From the NCBI GenBank assembly GCA_029248885.1, contig JAQWIL010000006.1, forward strand, positions 1 through 47,729: DNA of 47,729 nucleotides, in the 5' to 3' direction. Below, in pieces: positions 35,763-43,761 of the stretch. The notes beneath the pieces were generated by a model, which worked only from the letters and a program-made list of their open reading frames with translations, was not told the origin of the DNA and ran no database searches. This DNA is from Flavobacteriaceae bacterium. Its GTDB lineage: Bacteria > Bacteroidota > Bacteroidia > Flavobacteriales > Flavobacteriaceae. The position numbers were made by a program, and so were the translations under genes. Position 1 is the stretch's first letter, and every line of letters starts with the position of its first letter.

Positions 35763-36881
35763 ATGTCATTAGAAGCCATTTTATTACTCGTCATTTTGGG
35801 CGTTGTCCTAGCGATCTTTTTCTTGCGAAACCGAAATTCATCGGGATCTGATTCGCTTTTACTGCAATTGAACGAGGCCTTGCGCAACGAAATTCAGGAA
35901 ATCCGAAAAGATGTTGCTCAAAATGCCCAAACCTCTCGCGTTGAAATCGAAGGCAAACTCAAAACCATCAATCAAGAGATTAATGAGTTTCAAAAGAGTG
36001 CCAAGCAGAACATGCAACAGCAATTTTCTCAATCCAATAAAATTGTGAAAGAGGTCACCTCTGAACTCGAGAAGATTAAAGGAACCAATGAGCAGGTGCT
36101 CAATTTTGCGACCCAAATGAAATCTCTGGAAAAGATTTTGGGCAACTCCAAACAGCGTGGGATTTTGGGAGAAATTCAGCTCGAAAATTTACTGGCAAAC
36201 GTACTGCCACCCGACTTGTTTAGTATGCAGCACAAGTTCACAAATGGCGAAACCGTGGATGCTATTGTTAAGGTTGGACAGTTTATCATTCCCATAGACG
36301 CTAAATTTTCGTTGGACAACTACAACAAAATGATCGAAAGTAGCGATCCCAATGAGATTAAGACTTTGGAGAATCAGTTTCGCAAAGACATTCGTTCTCG
36401 GATTGATGAGACCGCCAAATATATTCGCCCCAACGAGCAAACCACCGATTATGCCTATATGTTTATCCCTGCAGACGGTTTGTATCAGGATTTGCTTAAC
36501 AGTCGGGTAGGGAGTTTGCAGATCAATTCTCGCGATTTGGTGAGTTATGCCTATGATAAAAAAGTGATGATTGTTTCTCCGATGAGTTTGTTTCCCATGC
36601 TCCAAATTACGGTTAAGGCCTTACACAATCTCAAAATTGAAAAATCTGTTCAGGAAATTCTTGCAAATGTGGACAAGCTCACCAAGCATTTGAATGCCTA
36701 CCAAACCTATCACACCAAACTCGGGAAAACCTTGGGCACGGCAGTCAATCACTACAATGACCTCACAGGGGAGTTTCGCAAAATTGATAAGGATATTGTT
36801 CGACTTTCACCAGACAACAAACGCCTAGCTTTGGACGCGGATGAGGTGAGTAAACCCAACGTACTAGAGGGTGAGAACTAA
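35763..36881 (+). CDS. rmuC: DNA recombination protein RmuC
   Basis: A 372-residue protein of the RmuC family, linked to limiting recombination at inverted repeats and thought to have a restriction-nuclease-like core. Residues 5-22 form a membrane anchor (AILLLVILGVVLAIFFL); 30-125 is a long coiled coil; the RmuC domain follows from about 130 with KQRGILGEIQLENLLANVLPP, GETVDAIVKVGQFIIPIDAKFSLDNY (core D/D-x-K residues), DYAYMFIPADGLYQDLL and VSPMSLFPMLQITVKAL. It lies 22 bp after carB. Its stop interlocks in 4 bp with that of the DUF6580 gene. Confidence 0.93.
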   Translation: MSLEAILLLVILGVVLAIFFLRNRNSSGSDSLLLQLNEALRNEIQEIRKDVAQNAQTSRVEIEGKLKTINQEINEFQKSAKQNMQQQFSQSNKIVKEVTSELEKIKGTNEQVLNFATQMKSLEKILGNSKQRGILGEIQLENLLANVLPPDLFSMQHKFTNGETVDAIVKVGQFIIPIDAKFSLDNYNKMIESSDPNEIKTLENQFRKDIRSRIDETAKYIRPNEQTTDYAYMFIPADGLYQDLLNSRVGSLQINSRDLVSYAYDKKVMIVSPMSLFPMLQITVKALHNLKIEKSVQEILANVDKLTKHLNAYQTYHTKLGKTLGTAVNHYNDLTGEFRKIDKDIVRLSPDNKRLALDADEVSKPNVLEGEN

Positions 36882-37366
36882 GAGAGTTGCAAACGTCTGC
36901 TGATTGCAGAAAATCCGAATACCAGAATCACACTGTAAAAGATATCACCAAGTAACGATGTAGCGAAAAATGGTATGGCTAGCGTAAAACAGGTGACAAG
37001 CCCTTCGATAGTTTTGGGGTAATACAACAGCCAAACCCCGAGGTTGCTGATGAGGAAAAACAAAACACTCCCCAGTAAAACGAGTTTTGGGGTCACTCTG
37101 TTTTTTTGTTGCCCAAGCCATGTAATCACAGCAAACGACAAATAAACAAAAATCGAAATGGTGTAAAAGCCCAAAAAGAGGTCGGAAATCAGCATGGCAA
37201 GCAGCGGTACGATAAAGGCAAGCTGCTTTCGTGTAAAATAAGCACCGGCAAAGAGAGAAATTGCCGTAATCGGAGCAAAGTTTGGTGGATGCGGGACTAA
37301 GCGCGTTAGTGCAGCAATCAGAACAAAACTAAAGAGTACCTTTTCTTTTTTTGAAAGCGTAAACAT
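36878..37366 (-). CDS. DUF6580 family membrane protein, possible transporter
   Basis: A 162-residue membrane protein with about five helices. The conserved family stretch is TRLVPHPPNFAPITAISLFAGAYF, followed by LLAMLISDLFLGFY and ISNLGVWLLYY. The fold pattern is like the substrate-binding (S) components of ECF vitamin transporters, and the family is called a putative transport protein. A longer frame begins at a TTG at 37411, but the ATG at 37366 gives the family N-terminus MFTLSKKEKVLFSFVL. It is transcribed away from the cobalamin riboswitch, about 90 bp from its start. A link to B12 uptake is suggested only by position. Confidence 0.8.
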   Translation of the reverse strand: MFTLSKKEKVLFSFVLIAALTRLVPHPPNFAPITAISLFAGAYFTRKQLAFIVPLLAMLISDLFLGFYTISIFVYLSFAVITWLGQQKNRVTPKLVLLGSVLFFLISNLGVWLLYYPKTIEGLVTCFTLAIPFFATSLLGDIFYSVILVFGFSAISRRLQLS

Positions 37367-37430
37367 ATACCTAGCAATTTCAATCAAAAATAACCATTTT
37401 TTTAATACCAAGGAATTTGTTTTCCTTCAC

Positions 37431-37438
37431 TACCTTTG
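37431..37438 (+). promoter_or_regulatory. -7 element (TACCTTTG) upstream of the cobalamin riboswitch
   Basis: Exact TAnnTTTG match. Transcription from about 37443 would begin the leader just before the P1 stem of the riboswitch. A TTTG lies only 11 bp upstream, too close for a normal -33 box. Confidence 0.5.
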
Positions 37439-37455
37439 TTGTGAACATTGGTTTT

Positions 37456-37640
37456 ACAAGGCACATTCGTGAACTGTAAATGAAAAGGGAAGAAAGTGCA
37501 AAGCTTTCGCTGTTCCCGCAACTGTAAACGTGTACAGTCATTTCTCTACAAACCACTGACGATCGTTGGGAAGGTTGAAATGAACGTGAGCCAGGAGACC
37601 TGCCTTTGTTTTTTGTAGGACAACTACTCGGGATAAGTAG
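37456..37640 (+). ncRNA. Cobalamin riboswitch with downstream kissing-loop hairpin
   Basis: The 300-bp gap before btuB holds this element. P1 can form from ACAAGGC (37456-37462) and GCCTTTGT (37602-37609). Between them are the conserved blocks of the B12 aptamer: GAAAAGGGAAGAAAGTGCAA, GCTGTTCCCGCAACTGTAA, CCACTG, and the B12 box GAGCCAGGAGACCTGCC. Downstream a 5-bp hairpin (CTACT 37624-37628, AGTAG 37636-37640) presents a loop CGGGATA; CGGGA (37629-37633) is complementary to TCCCG (37514-37518) in the aptamer, the classic L5-L13 kissing pair. No T-run terminator is seen, so control is probably translational, lowering btuB expression when cobalamin is bound. Confidence 0.92.
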
Positions 37641-37667
37641 CGGTGCTTAACTTGTAACTATCAATTC

Positions 37668-39506
37668 ATGATAAGAATATTTTCTATACAAGTCCTGTGC
37701 TTGTTGACGTGCGTTTTTGTTTTTGCACAAAACGATTTGGTTCAACTCGATGAGGTCACGGTCACTGACTCTCGTTTTGAAAGGCTCGTCTCCAAAACAG
37801 GGCGATCGGTCACCCTTCTCACCACCAAAGATATCAAACCTTTTCTCGGTGGCACCTTAGCTGATTTGCTCACTGGCCAAGTTGGCATTCACATCAATGG
37901 TGCACAGTCTCATCCTGGGTCCCAGTTGAGTTATTTTATCCGCGGTGGAAACAACCGACAGGTCTTAGTCCTTATCGATGGAGTGCCTGTGAGTGACCCT
38001 ACGCAAATTGAAAACGATTTTGATTTAAGAACAATTGATCTTTCATCAATAGAGTCGATAGAAATCATTCGTGGAGCTGCCAGTAGTTTGTACGGGAGTG
38101 CAGCAGCAACCGCAGTGATCAAAATCACCACCAACCGCCCCAAGCAACAATCTCTAAGCGGATCGATTCGAACCATTTATGGAACCAATAACGACAAATG
38201 GGACTTCCCAATAGAACCCAATTTCCAAACCCGCCAACTCCAATTCGCTTTGGGCAATGCAACTCATGCGGGCTCGATTTCCCTATCCGATCAGCGAACG
38301 ATGGGCATGTCATCTGTCTTTGGAACCGAAGACGATTCGACAGCAAAACAAAATTTAAGCGCACAGTATCAACTTCAGCTCTCATCTGAGTTTCGGCTAA
38401 ATACGATTTTTACGAAAGATTATTTCTCGAGTGAATATGACGATAGTTTCCCTTTGATGGACGCTGACAACCACTTCACAAGCGAGAGTCAGCGTGTGGT
38501 CGTTCAGCCCAAATGGACAGGCGAGTCCAGTTCGTTTGTCGGACGGGTGTCGTGGGCAACATCCAGTCGGGATTTTGTGTCTTCTTTTCCCATGTATTTT
38601 GAAGGAGATGTCATCGATCTCGAAGGTGTTTTTTCCACCAAACTCTCAAAAAAACTCAAGGGCTTGATCGGCTTCAATCACAAACAACAAAAGGCACAGT
38701 TTAGTGAAAAAATTTCAGCAGACTTGATGGATTATTTCGTGAATGTATTATACGAATCCAATGGTCTATTCGAAGCGCAGGCAGGGGCACGTTTAAGCGA
38801 GCATAGTACCTATGGTTCGAATTGGACTTATCATATCAACCCCTCACTCAACTTCGATTTCAATGCTGTTGACCTTCGTTTTCACACCAGTTTGAGTACG
38901 GCGTTTATTGCTCCTTCGCTTTTTAAATTATTTGACACCAATTCTGGTAATCAAACCCTAAAACCCGAAACCAATAAAAGTTTAGAATTCGGGGGTTCAC
39001 TCTTATTTCCAAATGGCGGACAGTTTCAATTGGTCTATTTCGGCCGGAATCACCAAAATTTTGTCGATTACGACATGACGACCTTTCGTTATGCAAACGT
39101 CACGAGAGACTTTGGCGTGCATGGCACCGAGTTTTTATGTCGCTATCCATTGACAGATCGACTTCTTCTTCAAACCAATTACACCTATACCCAACACGAG
39201 GAAGGGGAGGGCTTGCGCATTCCCAAGCACAAGGTGAATGCCATTTTTCGTCAGCAGTTCAATTCGAACACCCAACTCTTGACTAGCATTCAATTTGTGG
39301 GAGATCGTGACGACCTGGCTGGGCAGGACTTGGTGGTGTTGTCTTCGTATTGGATATTGGATCTAAGGATTTCTCACCAACTTTCACAACCGGGGGTATC
39401 GCTGTTTGGGTCAATCGAAAACGTATTTGATGCCGATTATGAAGAGATTCGTGGTTACACTACTCGTGGGCGAAATCTTTCGGTTGGCGTATCCTACGCA
39501 TTTTAG
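37668..39506 (+). CDS. btuB: BtuB-type TonB-dependent cobalamin receptor
   Basis: A 612-residue outer membrane receptor. A signal peptide (1-20, ending VFAQ) is followed by a TonB-box-like LDEVTVT, the plug domain (about 35-150: GTLADLLTGQVGIHINGA, LSYFIRGGNNRQVLVLIDGVPVSDPT, IESIEIIRGAASSLYGSAAATAVIKI) and a 22-strand barrel ending in the typical final Phe (VGVSYAF). Size and plug are like E. coli BtuB (about 614 residues). The cobalamin riboswitch in its leader strongly supports B12 or a corrinoid as ligand. Its last 47 bases overlap the end of the convergent S41 protease gene. Import across the inner membrane must use proteins encoded elsewhere. Confidence 0.93.
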   Translation: MIRIFSIQVLCLLTCVFVFAQNDLVQLDEVTVTDSRFERLVSKTGRSVTLLTTKDIKPFLGGTLADLLTGQVGIHINGAQSHPGSQLSYFIRGGNNRQVLVLIDGVPVSDPTQIENDFDLRTIDLSSIESIEIIRGAASSLYGSAAATAVIKITTNRPKQQSLSGSIRTIYGTNNDKWDFPIEPNFQTRQLQFALGNATHAGSISLSDQRTMGMSSVFGTEDDSTAKQNLSAQYQLQLSSEFRLNTIFTKDYFSSEYDDSFPLMDADNHFTSESQRVVVQPKWTGESSSFVGRVSWATSSRDFVSSFPMYFEGDVIDLEGVFSTKLSKKLKGLIGFNHKQQKAQFSEKISADLMDYFVNVLYESNGLFEAQAGARLSEHSTYGSNWTYHINPSLNFDFNAVDLRFHTSLSTAFIAPSLFKLFDTNSGNQTLKPETNKSLEFGGSLLFPNGGQFQLVYFGRNHQNFVDYDMTTFRYANVTRDFGVHGTEFLCRYPLTDRLLLQTNYTYTQHEEGEGLRIPKHKVNAIFRQQFNSNTQLLTSIQFVGDRDDLAGQDLVVLSSYWILDLRISHQLSQPGVSLFGSIENVFDADYEEIRGYTTRGRNLSVGVSYAF

Positions 39507-40881
39507 CAGGGATTTCTGTATGCATAATGGCGTCTTGAAACGACGGCATTTTCTCAAAGCGGAGTCCAAATCGAGAAAGCTGATTTTTTTCTGATTTTGG
39601 TGGAAGCACACCCATAACTTCAAGGGTTTTTTCCAGTAGGGGTTCATCGATTTCCCCAAGGGTTCCCATATTGGCAACGTCTTCTTGAAGACGGTGATCT
39701 GCCTGCAGACCATTTTCATAGTCTGCAAAACCTTCGCTATTGGCAATTTTGAGTGTGATGGGCTGCATGGCCCAAGTATGCCGGGGGTTTACATTTCCCT
39801 CATCATCAATCCAATCGTAGATGGAATAGGAACCAACATTTTTTCCTGTTGTAACGTCGCCGATAAGGATCACATCGATATAGGGAGATAGCCCATTGAT
39901 CAGGAGTTCACTGGCCGATGCCGTATCTGCAGAGCTAATCACATAGAGCCGATCCATTTTCAATTGGGCTGCATGCGCCTCAAACAAATAGTCTTCATTG
40001 TAAGAGGAGAGTTTGTCATTGTGTTGGGTTTGCGCAAAAACCTCACCCGAAAACTGCCCGGTTATCATACTGGCAAGTTTGATTGCTGAACTGGTTCGGC
40101 CACCACGATTATACCGCAAATCGACAATCAATTGATTCACCCCTTGGATTTGAAATTCCGCAAAAGCACTTTCGAGTTGGTCGTCAAAATCAGCCACAAA
40201 CCCATTGTACATCAAATAGCCAATTTTTGCATTGTTCAGCTCAATGAGTTTGTGAATATGGATGGGATTTTCTTGGATTTCTGCTTTGACCAAATCGACA
40301 CTGATGCCTGTTGGCGTAATCGTCTGGCCACTGATTTGAGCGAGCTGAATCGAAAATGATTCCACTTCGCTGCTTAACAAATCTCGATAATTGTCGATGG
40401 TCAGTTGTTCGTTATTGACACTAAGAAAAAGGTCTCCGCGTTTTACGTTATTTTCTGCAGCATCAGAGTCGGGAAGTACATAACGAACAAAGGCAAATAA
40501 GTCATTAGAGTCACCAATCCTTGCCAGTCTAATCATCATTCCACTGGTTGTGTAGACACGACTCAATTGCTTTTCAAGTTCGGTATAGTCACTCATGATC
40601 CAGCTAAAGCGATCCTTGTCGGAAAGCAGGGATTCAAATAGCAACTCATGATTTGCATTAAACTGCGATAAATAGTTGGCATAGGATTTTTGTGAATCAA
40701 ATCGGTCATCCGCCAAATCGGGAACCGAGTTTTGCCAGAGGTAGTAAGTATTTAGCCCCTTCCAGATAAAGTCTTCAATTTCAAAATCATATTGACGTGG
40801 GGGAATATTATCATCTTCGTCTTTGCATGATATCAAGAAAAACAGTAAAAGTACGTAAGGAAGGAATTTGCATATTATCAT
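39460..40881 (-). CDS. S41 family peptidase, probably surface-exposed lipoprotein
   Basis: A 473-residue C-terminal-processing-type serine protease. The lipoprotein signal ends LISC with Cys19, followed directly by KDEDD; C-K-(D/E)2 is the lipoprotein export signal that sends flavobacterial lipoproteins to the cell surface. A PDZ-like region lies around 110-200 (VKRGDLFLSVNNEQL), then the tail-protease domain with YLMYNGFV, LIVDLRYNRGGRTSSAIKLA, and the Ser/Lys dyad S322 (SSADTASASELL) and K347 (TTGKNVGS), 25 residues apart as in Prc. The 3' end overlaps btuB by 47 bp on the other strand. Substrate unknown. Confidence 0.9.
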   Translation of the reverse strand: MIICKFLPYVLLLFFLISCKDEDDNIPPRQYDFEIEDFIWKGLNTYYLWQNSVPDLADDRFDSQKSYANYLSQFNANHELLFESLLSDKDRFSWIMSDYTELEKQLSRVYTTSGMMIRLARIGDSNDLFAFVRYVLPDSDAAENNVKRGDLFLSVNNEQLTIDNYRDLLSSEVESFSIQLAQISGQTITPTGISVDLVKAEIQENPIHIHKLIELNNAKIGYLMYNGFVADFDDQLESAFAEFQIQGVNQLIVDLRYNRGGRTSSAIKLASMITGQFSGEVFAQTQHNDKLSSYNEDYLFEAHAAQLKMDRLYVISSADTASASELLINGLSPYIDVILIGDVTTGKNVGSYSIYDWIDDEGNVNPRHTWAMQPITLKIANSEGFADYENGLQADHRLQEDVANMGTLGEIDEPLLEKTLEVMGVLPPKSEKNQLSRFGLRFEKMPSFQDAIMHTEIPAKMRRIRQPKDFAHE

Positions 40882-41010
40882 TCGTGTAAAATTCGATGCT
40901 CCTGCAATGTACTCATTTTTATCAAAAATTATAAGCCGAAAGTTTATGTGCAGTGGTCTGGTATAAAAATCTTTATTGTACTTTCGTTTGATAACCGAAT
41001 TCTTTCATTC

Positions 41011-41556
41011 ATGAAAACAACCTTTCTTTTTTTACTGATTGCCCCTATGCTGATGGCGCAATCTATTTTTGACATCTATCAAACCAACGAACGTGTGACT
41101 TATGTTTCGATTAGTCCGCAGATGTTTTCCATGCTGGCCAAACTTAACATCAATGTCGAGGATCCCGAAGCACAGGAATTTATCGAATTGGTGACCCAAA
41201 TCAAAACCTTTAAGTTGTTACGGACGGATGATCCGAGTATTTCCAAGACTTTTACTGATTGGACACAGGCCTATGTCAACGAGAATAAACTTGTGGAATT
41301 GATGCAAGTCCGTGAGGACGAAACGAACGTGTATTTTTACGCATTGCAATCCGATCAGGACCATATTGTTGATGAGCTTGTCATGTTGGTTCAAGAGGAA
41401 GGCGAAGTTTCGGATCGTATTGAAGTGGAGCCGCAGACTGTTGTTTTACTCATTCAGGGTTCGATCGATTTGTATCGCATTGCTTCTTTAACCCAAAAAC
41501 TCGATCTCCCAGCAGGGGAAGAACTCAAAAAGTTAAAAAATCAAGTCCGAATCTAA
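41011..41556 (+). CDS. DUF4252 family secreted protein
   Basis: A 181-residue protein of the DUF4252 family, common in Bacteroidota and of unknown function. A signal peptide (MKTTFLFLLIAPMLMA, cleaved before QSIFD) directs it to the periplasm. The mature part alternates helices and strands (VTYVSISPQMFSMLAKLNI, IKTFKLLRTDD, KLVELMQVREDETNVYFYAL, VVLLIQGSIDL), as in the family. An upstream ATG at 40948 would add 21 residues that spoil the signal peptide, so the ATG at 41011 is taken. A TACTTTCG (one mismatch to the -7 consensus) lies about 25 nt upstream. It ends 3 bp before the convergent purB stop. Confidence 0.85.
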   Translation: MKTTFLFLLIAPMLMAQSIFDIYQTNERVTYVSISPQMFSMLAKLNINVEDPEAQEFIELVTQIKTFKLLRTDDPSISKTFTDWTQAYVNENKLVELMQVREDETNVYFYALQSDQDHIVDELVMLVQEEGEVSDRIEVEPQTVVLLIQGSIDLYRIASLTQKLDLPAGEELKKLKNQVRI

Positions 41557-41559
41557 TCC

Positions 41560-42903
41560 CTAGATGCCCGTGTAGTTTTGCGGACTGATCTGCAGAAGTT
41601 CTGCTTTGACTTCTTCAGAGACATCAAGGGTATGGATAAACTCCTGGATGCTTTCTTTGGTGATTTCGTGATTGGTTCGCGTCAGTCCTTTGAGTGCCTC
41701 ATAGGGTTTTGGAAAACCTTCACGGCGAAGGATGGTTTGTATGGCTTCCGCAACAACAGCCCAATTGTCATTGAGGTCGTTGTCGATAGCAGTTTGATTG
41801 ACCTCTAGTTTATGGAATCCTTTTTCCATAGAGGCAAGTGCAATCAGGGTGTGGCTAAAGGGAATACCAATATTGCGCAGCACCGTGCTATCGGTGAGGT
41901 CGCGTTGAAGACGGGAAACGGGTAGTTTTGCAGACAAAAAGGAAAACAACGCATTGGCGATTCCCAAATTTCCTTCCGCATTTTCAAAATCTATTGGGTT
42001 GACTTTATGCGGCATTGCCGACGAACCCACTTCGTTATCCTTGATTTTTTGCTTGAAATAATCCATGGAGATATAGGTCCAAAAGTCTCGATTCAAATCG
42101 ATGAGTATGGTATTGATTCTTGCAAAGGCATCACACAAAGCAGCCAAGTGATCATAATGTTCAATTTGCGTGGTGGGGAAGGAGTGATGCAGTCCCAGGG
42201 TGTTTTCAACAAATTGCTCTCCAAATGCTTTCCAATCAATTTGGGGATATGCCACTTGATGGGCATTAAAGTTTCCAGTTGCCCCTCCAAACTTTGCCGC
42301 ATGAGGGACTTGATCAAGAAGGGTCATTTGCTGTTTGATTCTTTCACTAAACACTCGAATTTCTTTTCCCAATCGGGTTGGGGAAGCGGCCTGTCCGTGT
42401 GTACGTGCTAGCATGGGGATATGATCATATTGAGTCGACATCTTCTCCAGGAGCAAGATCGTCTTTTCAATTTCGGGGCGAATTACGGTTTCCACCGCAT
42501 CCTTAATCGATAGCGGAACGGCCGTGTTATTGACATCTTGGGAAGTCAAGCCAAAATGGATAAACTCTTTATAGTCGCTGATCCCCAAGCGGTCAAATTC
42601 GTTTTTGAGGAAATACTCCACGGCTTTTACGTCGTGATTCGTTGTTTTCTCGATGTCCTTAATGGCCTTGGCATCTTCTACTGAAAAGTGCTCATAGAGA
42701 GAACGCAAGTCCTCAAAGAGTGAGTGCTGAAAGGATTCGAGTTGTGGAATGGGGTGGGAACAAAGCGCAATAAAGTATTCAATCTCGACTTGCACACGGT
42801 ATTTGATGAGTGCTTGTTCTGAAAAAAAAGCGTGAAGAGGTTTTGTCTTACTTCGGTAGCGTCCGTCGACTGGTGAAATGGCGTTGAGTGTATTGAGCAG
42901 CAT
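41560..42903 (-). CDS. purB: Adenylosuccinate lyase
   Basis: A 447-residue fumarase/aspartase-superfamily lyase that releases fumarate from SAICAR and from adenylosuccinate in purine synthesis. It starts MLLNTLNAISPVDGRYRSKT as in the long E. coli-type PurB. The signature loop is GSSAMPHKVNPIDFENAEGNL near residues 293-313; catalytic regions also include TNHDVKAVEYFL, HFGLTSQDVNNTA and ARTHGQAASPTRLGKE. The length is normal. It lies 38 bp after the carboxypeptidase-regulatory-like gene's start, transcribed away from nothing on the same strand, so probably has its own promoter. PurL, another purine step, is 22 kb away. Confidence 0.95.
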   Translation of the reverse strand: MLLNTLNAISPVDGRYRSKTKPLHAFFSEQALIKYRVQVEIEYFIALCSHPIPQLESFQHSLFEDLRSLYEHFSVEDAKAIKDIEKTTNHDVKAVEYFLKNEFDRLGISDYKEFIHFGLTSQDVNNTAVPLSIKDAVETVIRPEIEKTILLLEKMSTQYDHIPMLARTHGQAASPTRLGKEIRVFSERIKQQMTLLDQVPHAAKFGGATGNFNAHQVAYPQIDWKAFGEQFVENTLGLHHSFPTTQIEHYDHLAALCDAFARINTILIDLNRDFWTYISMDYFKQKIKDNEVGSSAMPHKVNPIDFENAEGNLGIANALFSFLSAKLPVSRLQRDLTDSTVLRNIGIPFSHTLIALASMEKGFHKLEVNQTAIDNDLNDNWAVVAEAIQTILRREGFPKPYEALKGLTRTNHEITKESIQEFIHTLDVSEEVKAELLQISPQNYTGI

Positions 42904-42941
42904 GCACGTAATTTCAGGTGCAAAGGTACTATTTTATGGAC

Positions 42942-43700
42942 TTATCTGCGGCTTAAAATCTTGTATTCCTCATAGCACCCGCTGATGGCCTCCAAAATTT
43001 GCAAATCATTGGCAGTGCGGATAAAGCTTTCTGAGAAATTACAATTGCGTAAAATTTCATCGATATCACTGATGTCCAATTGCAAAAACTCCTCAAGGGT
43101 TTCCCGGTCATATTTGACAGCCAACAAATCACGCAAGGCATTATTTTCGCGCATTTTTTTGAGCTTTCGCAATTCATTGGGCTTTTTGCCAAAGAGGTTA
43201 TGCAAAAAATCAAAGGGATTGAAAATTGACCCAACAACTCGAGAAAAGGCAGATGGTCCGCGACTTCCCGCCTCATAGCCTCCGGTAGGAAGTCCAGGGA
43301 TACTATATCGCTGATTGCGATTGATCGGTACATTTTTAGCATCGATTTCCAGATAACCCGTCAATTGATAAGGTCGAACAACGACTTCTTCTAGGGCAAG
43401 TGCCAGTGCGGTGAGTTTAAACTCGGTTTTCGGGAACTTGATCAGGTCGTTAGTCACAGTGACTTTGATCGTTTTAAACCCGAGGTAGGACAGGAACAGA
43501 GTGTCGTTGACCTCCGCATCAATGGCAAAAACCCCATTTGCGTCTGTGATGCTCATCAGGACTTTGTTTAGGTTGAGGACATGCACTGTCGGAATGGGCT
43601 TGTCGTCTGCAGCGTTTTTGACAACTCCAATCACTTCTTGGGCGGTCAATTGGCTACACCAACCGAATAACAAAACCATTAAGAGATATCGTATGCTCAT
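42942..43700 (-). CDS. Carboxypeptidase-regulatory-like domain protein, exported
   Basis: A 252-residue exported protein. The signal peptide (1-20, WCSQLTA before QEVIG) is followed by a CarboxypepD-regulatory-like beta sandwich at about 20-95: VIGVVKNAADDKPIPTVHVLNL, SITDANGVFAIDAEVNDTLFLSYLGFKTIKV, the same kind of domain that precedes plugs in SusC-like receptors. Residues 100-115 (LALEEVVVRPYQLTG) mimic a TonB box/plug start, but no receptor follows; instead come a loop region and a helical tail (KKPNELRKLKKMRENN...). Likely a periplasmic or outer-membrane protein of unknown role, widespread in flavobacteria. Function unassigned. Confidence 0.82.
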   Translation of the reverse strand: MSIRYLLMVLLFGWCSQLTAQEVIGVVKNAADDKPIPTVHVLNLNKVLMSITDANGVFAIDAEVNDTLFLSYLGFKTIKVTVTNDLIKFPKTEFKLTALALALEEVVVRPYQLTGYLEIDAKNVPINRNQRYSIPGLPTGGYEAGSRGPSAFSRVVGSIFNPFDFLHNLFGKKPNELRKLKKMRENNALRDLLAVKYDRETLEEFLQLDISDIDEILRNCNFSESFIRTANDLQILEAISGCYEEYKILSRR

Positions 43701-43761
43701 TGTTTTCTACACTGCAAACTAAGTCGTTTCGGGGTTAGGGTCATCTGTTTTTCACGAAATT

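Noticed and set aside
37416..37438. TTTG plus TACCTTTG as a complete promoter before the cobalamin riboswitch
   Set aside because: The spacing is only 11 bp against the usual 17-23, so only the -7 element is called.
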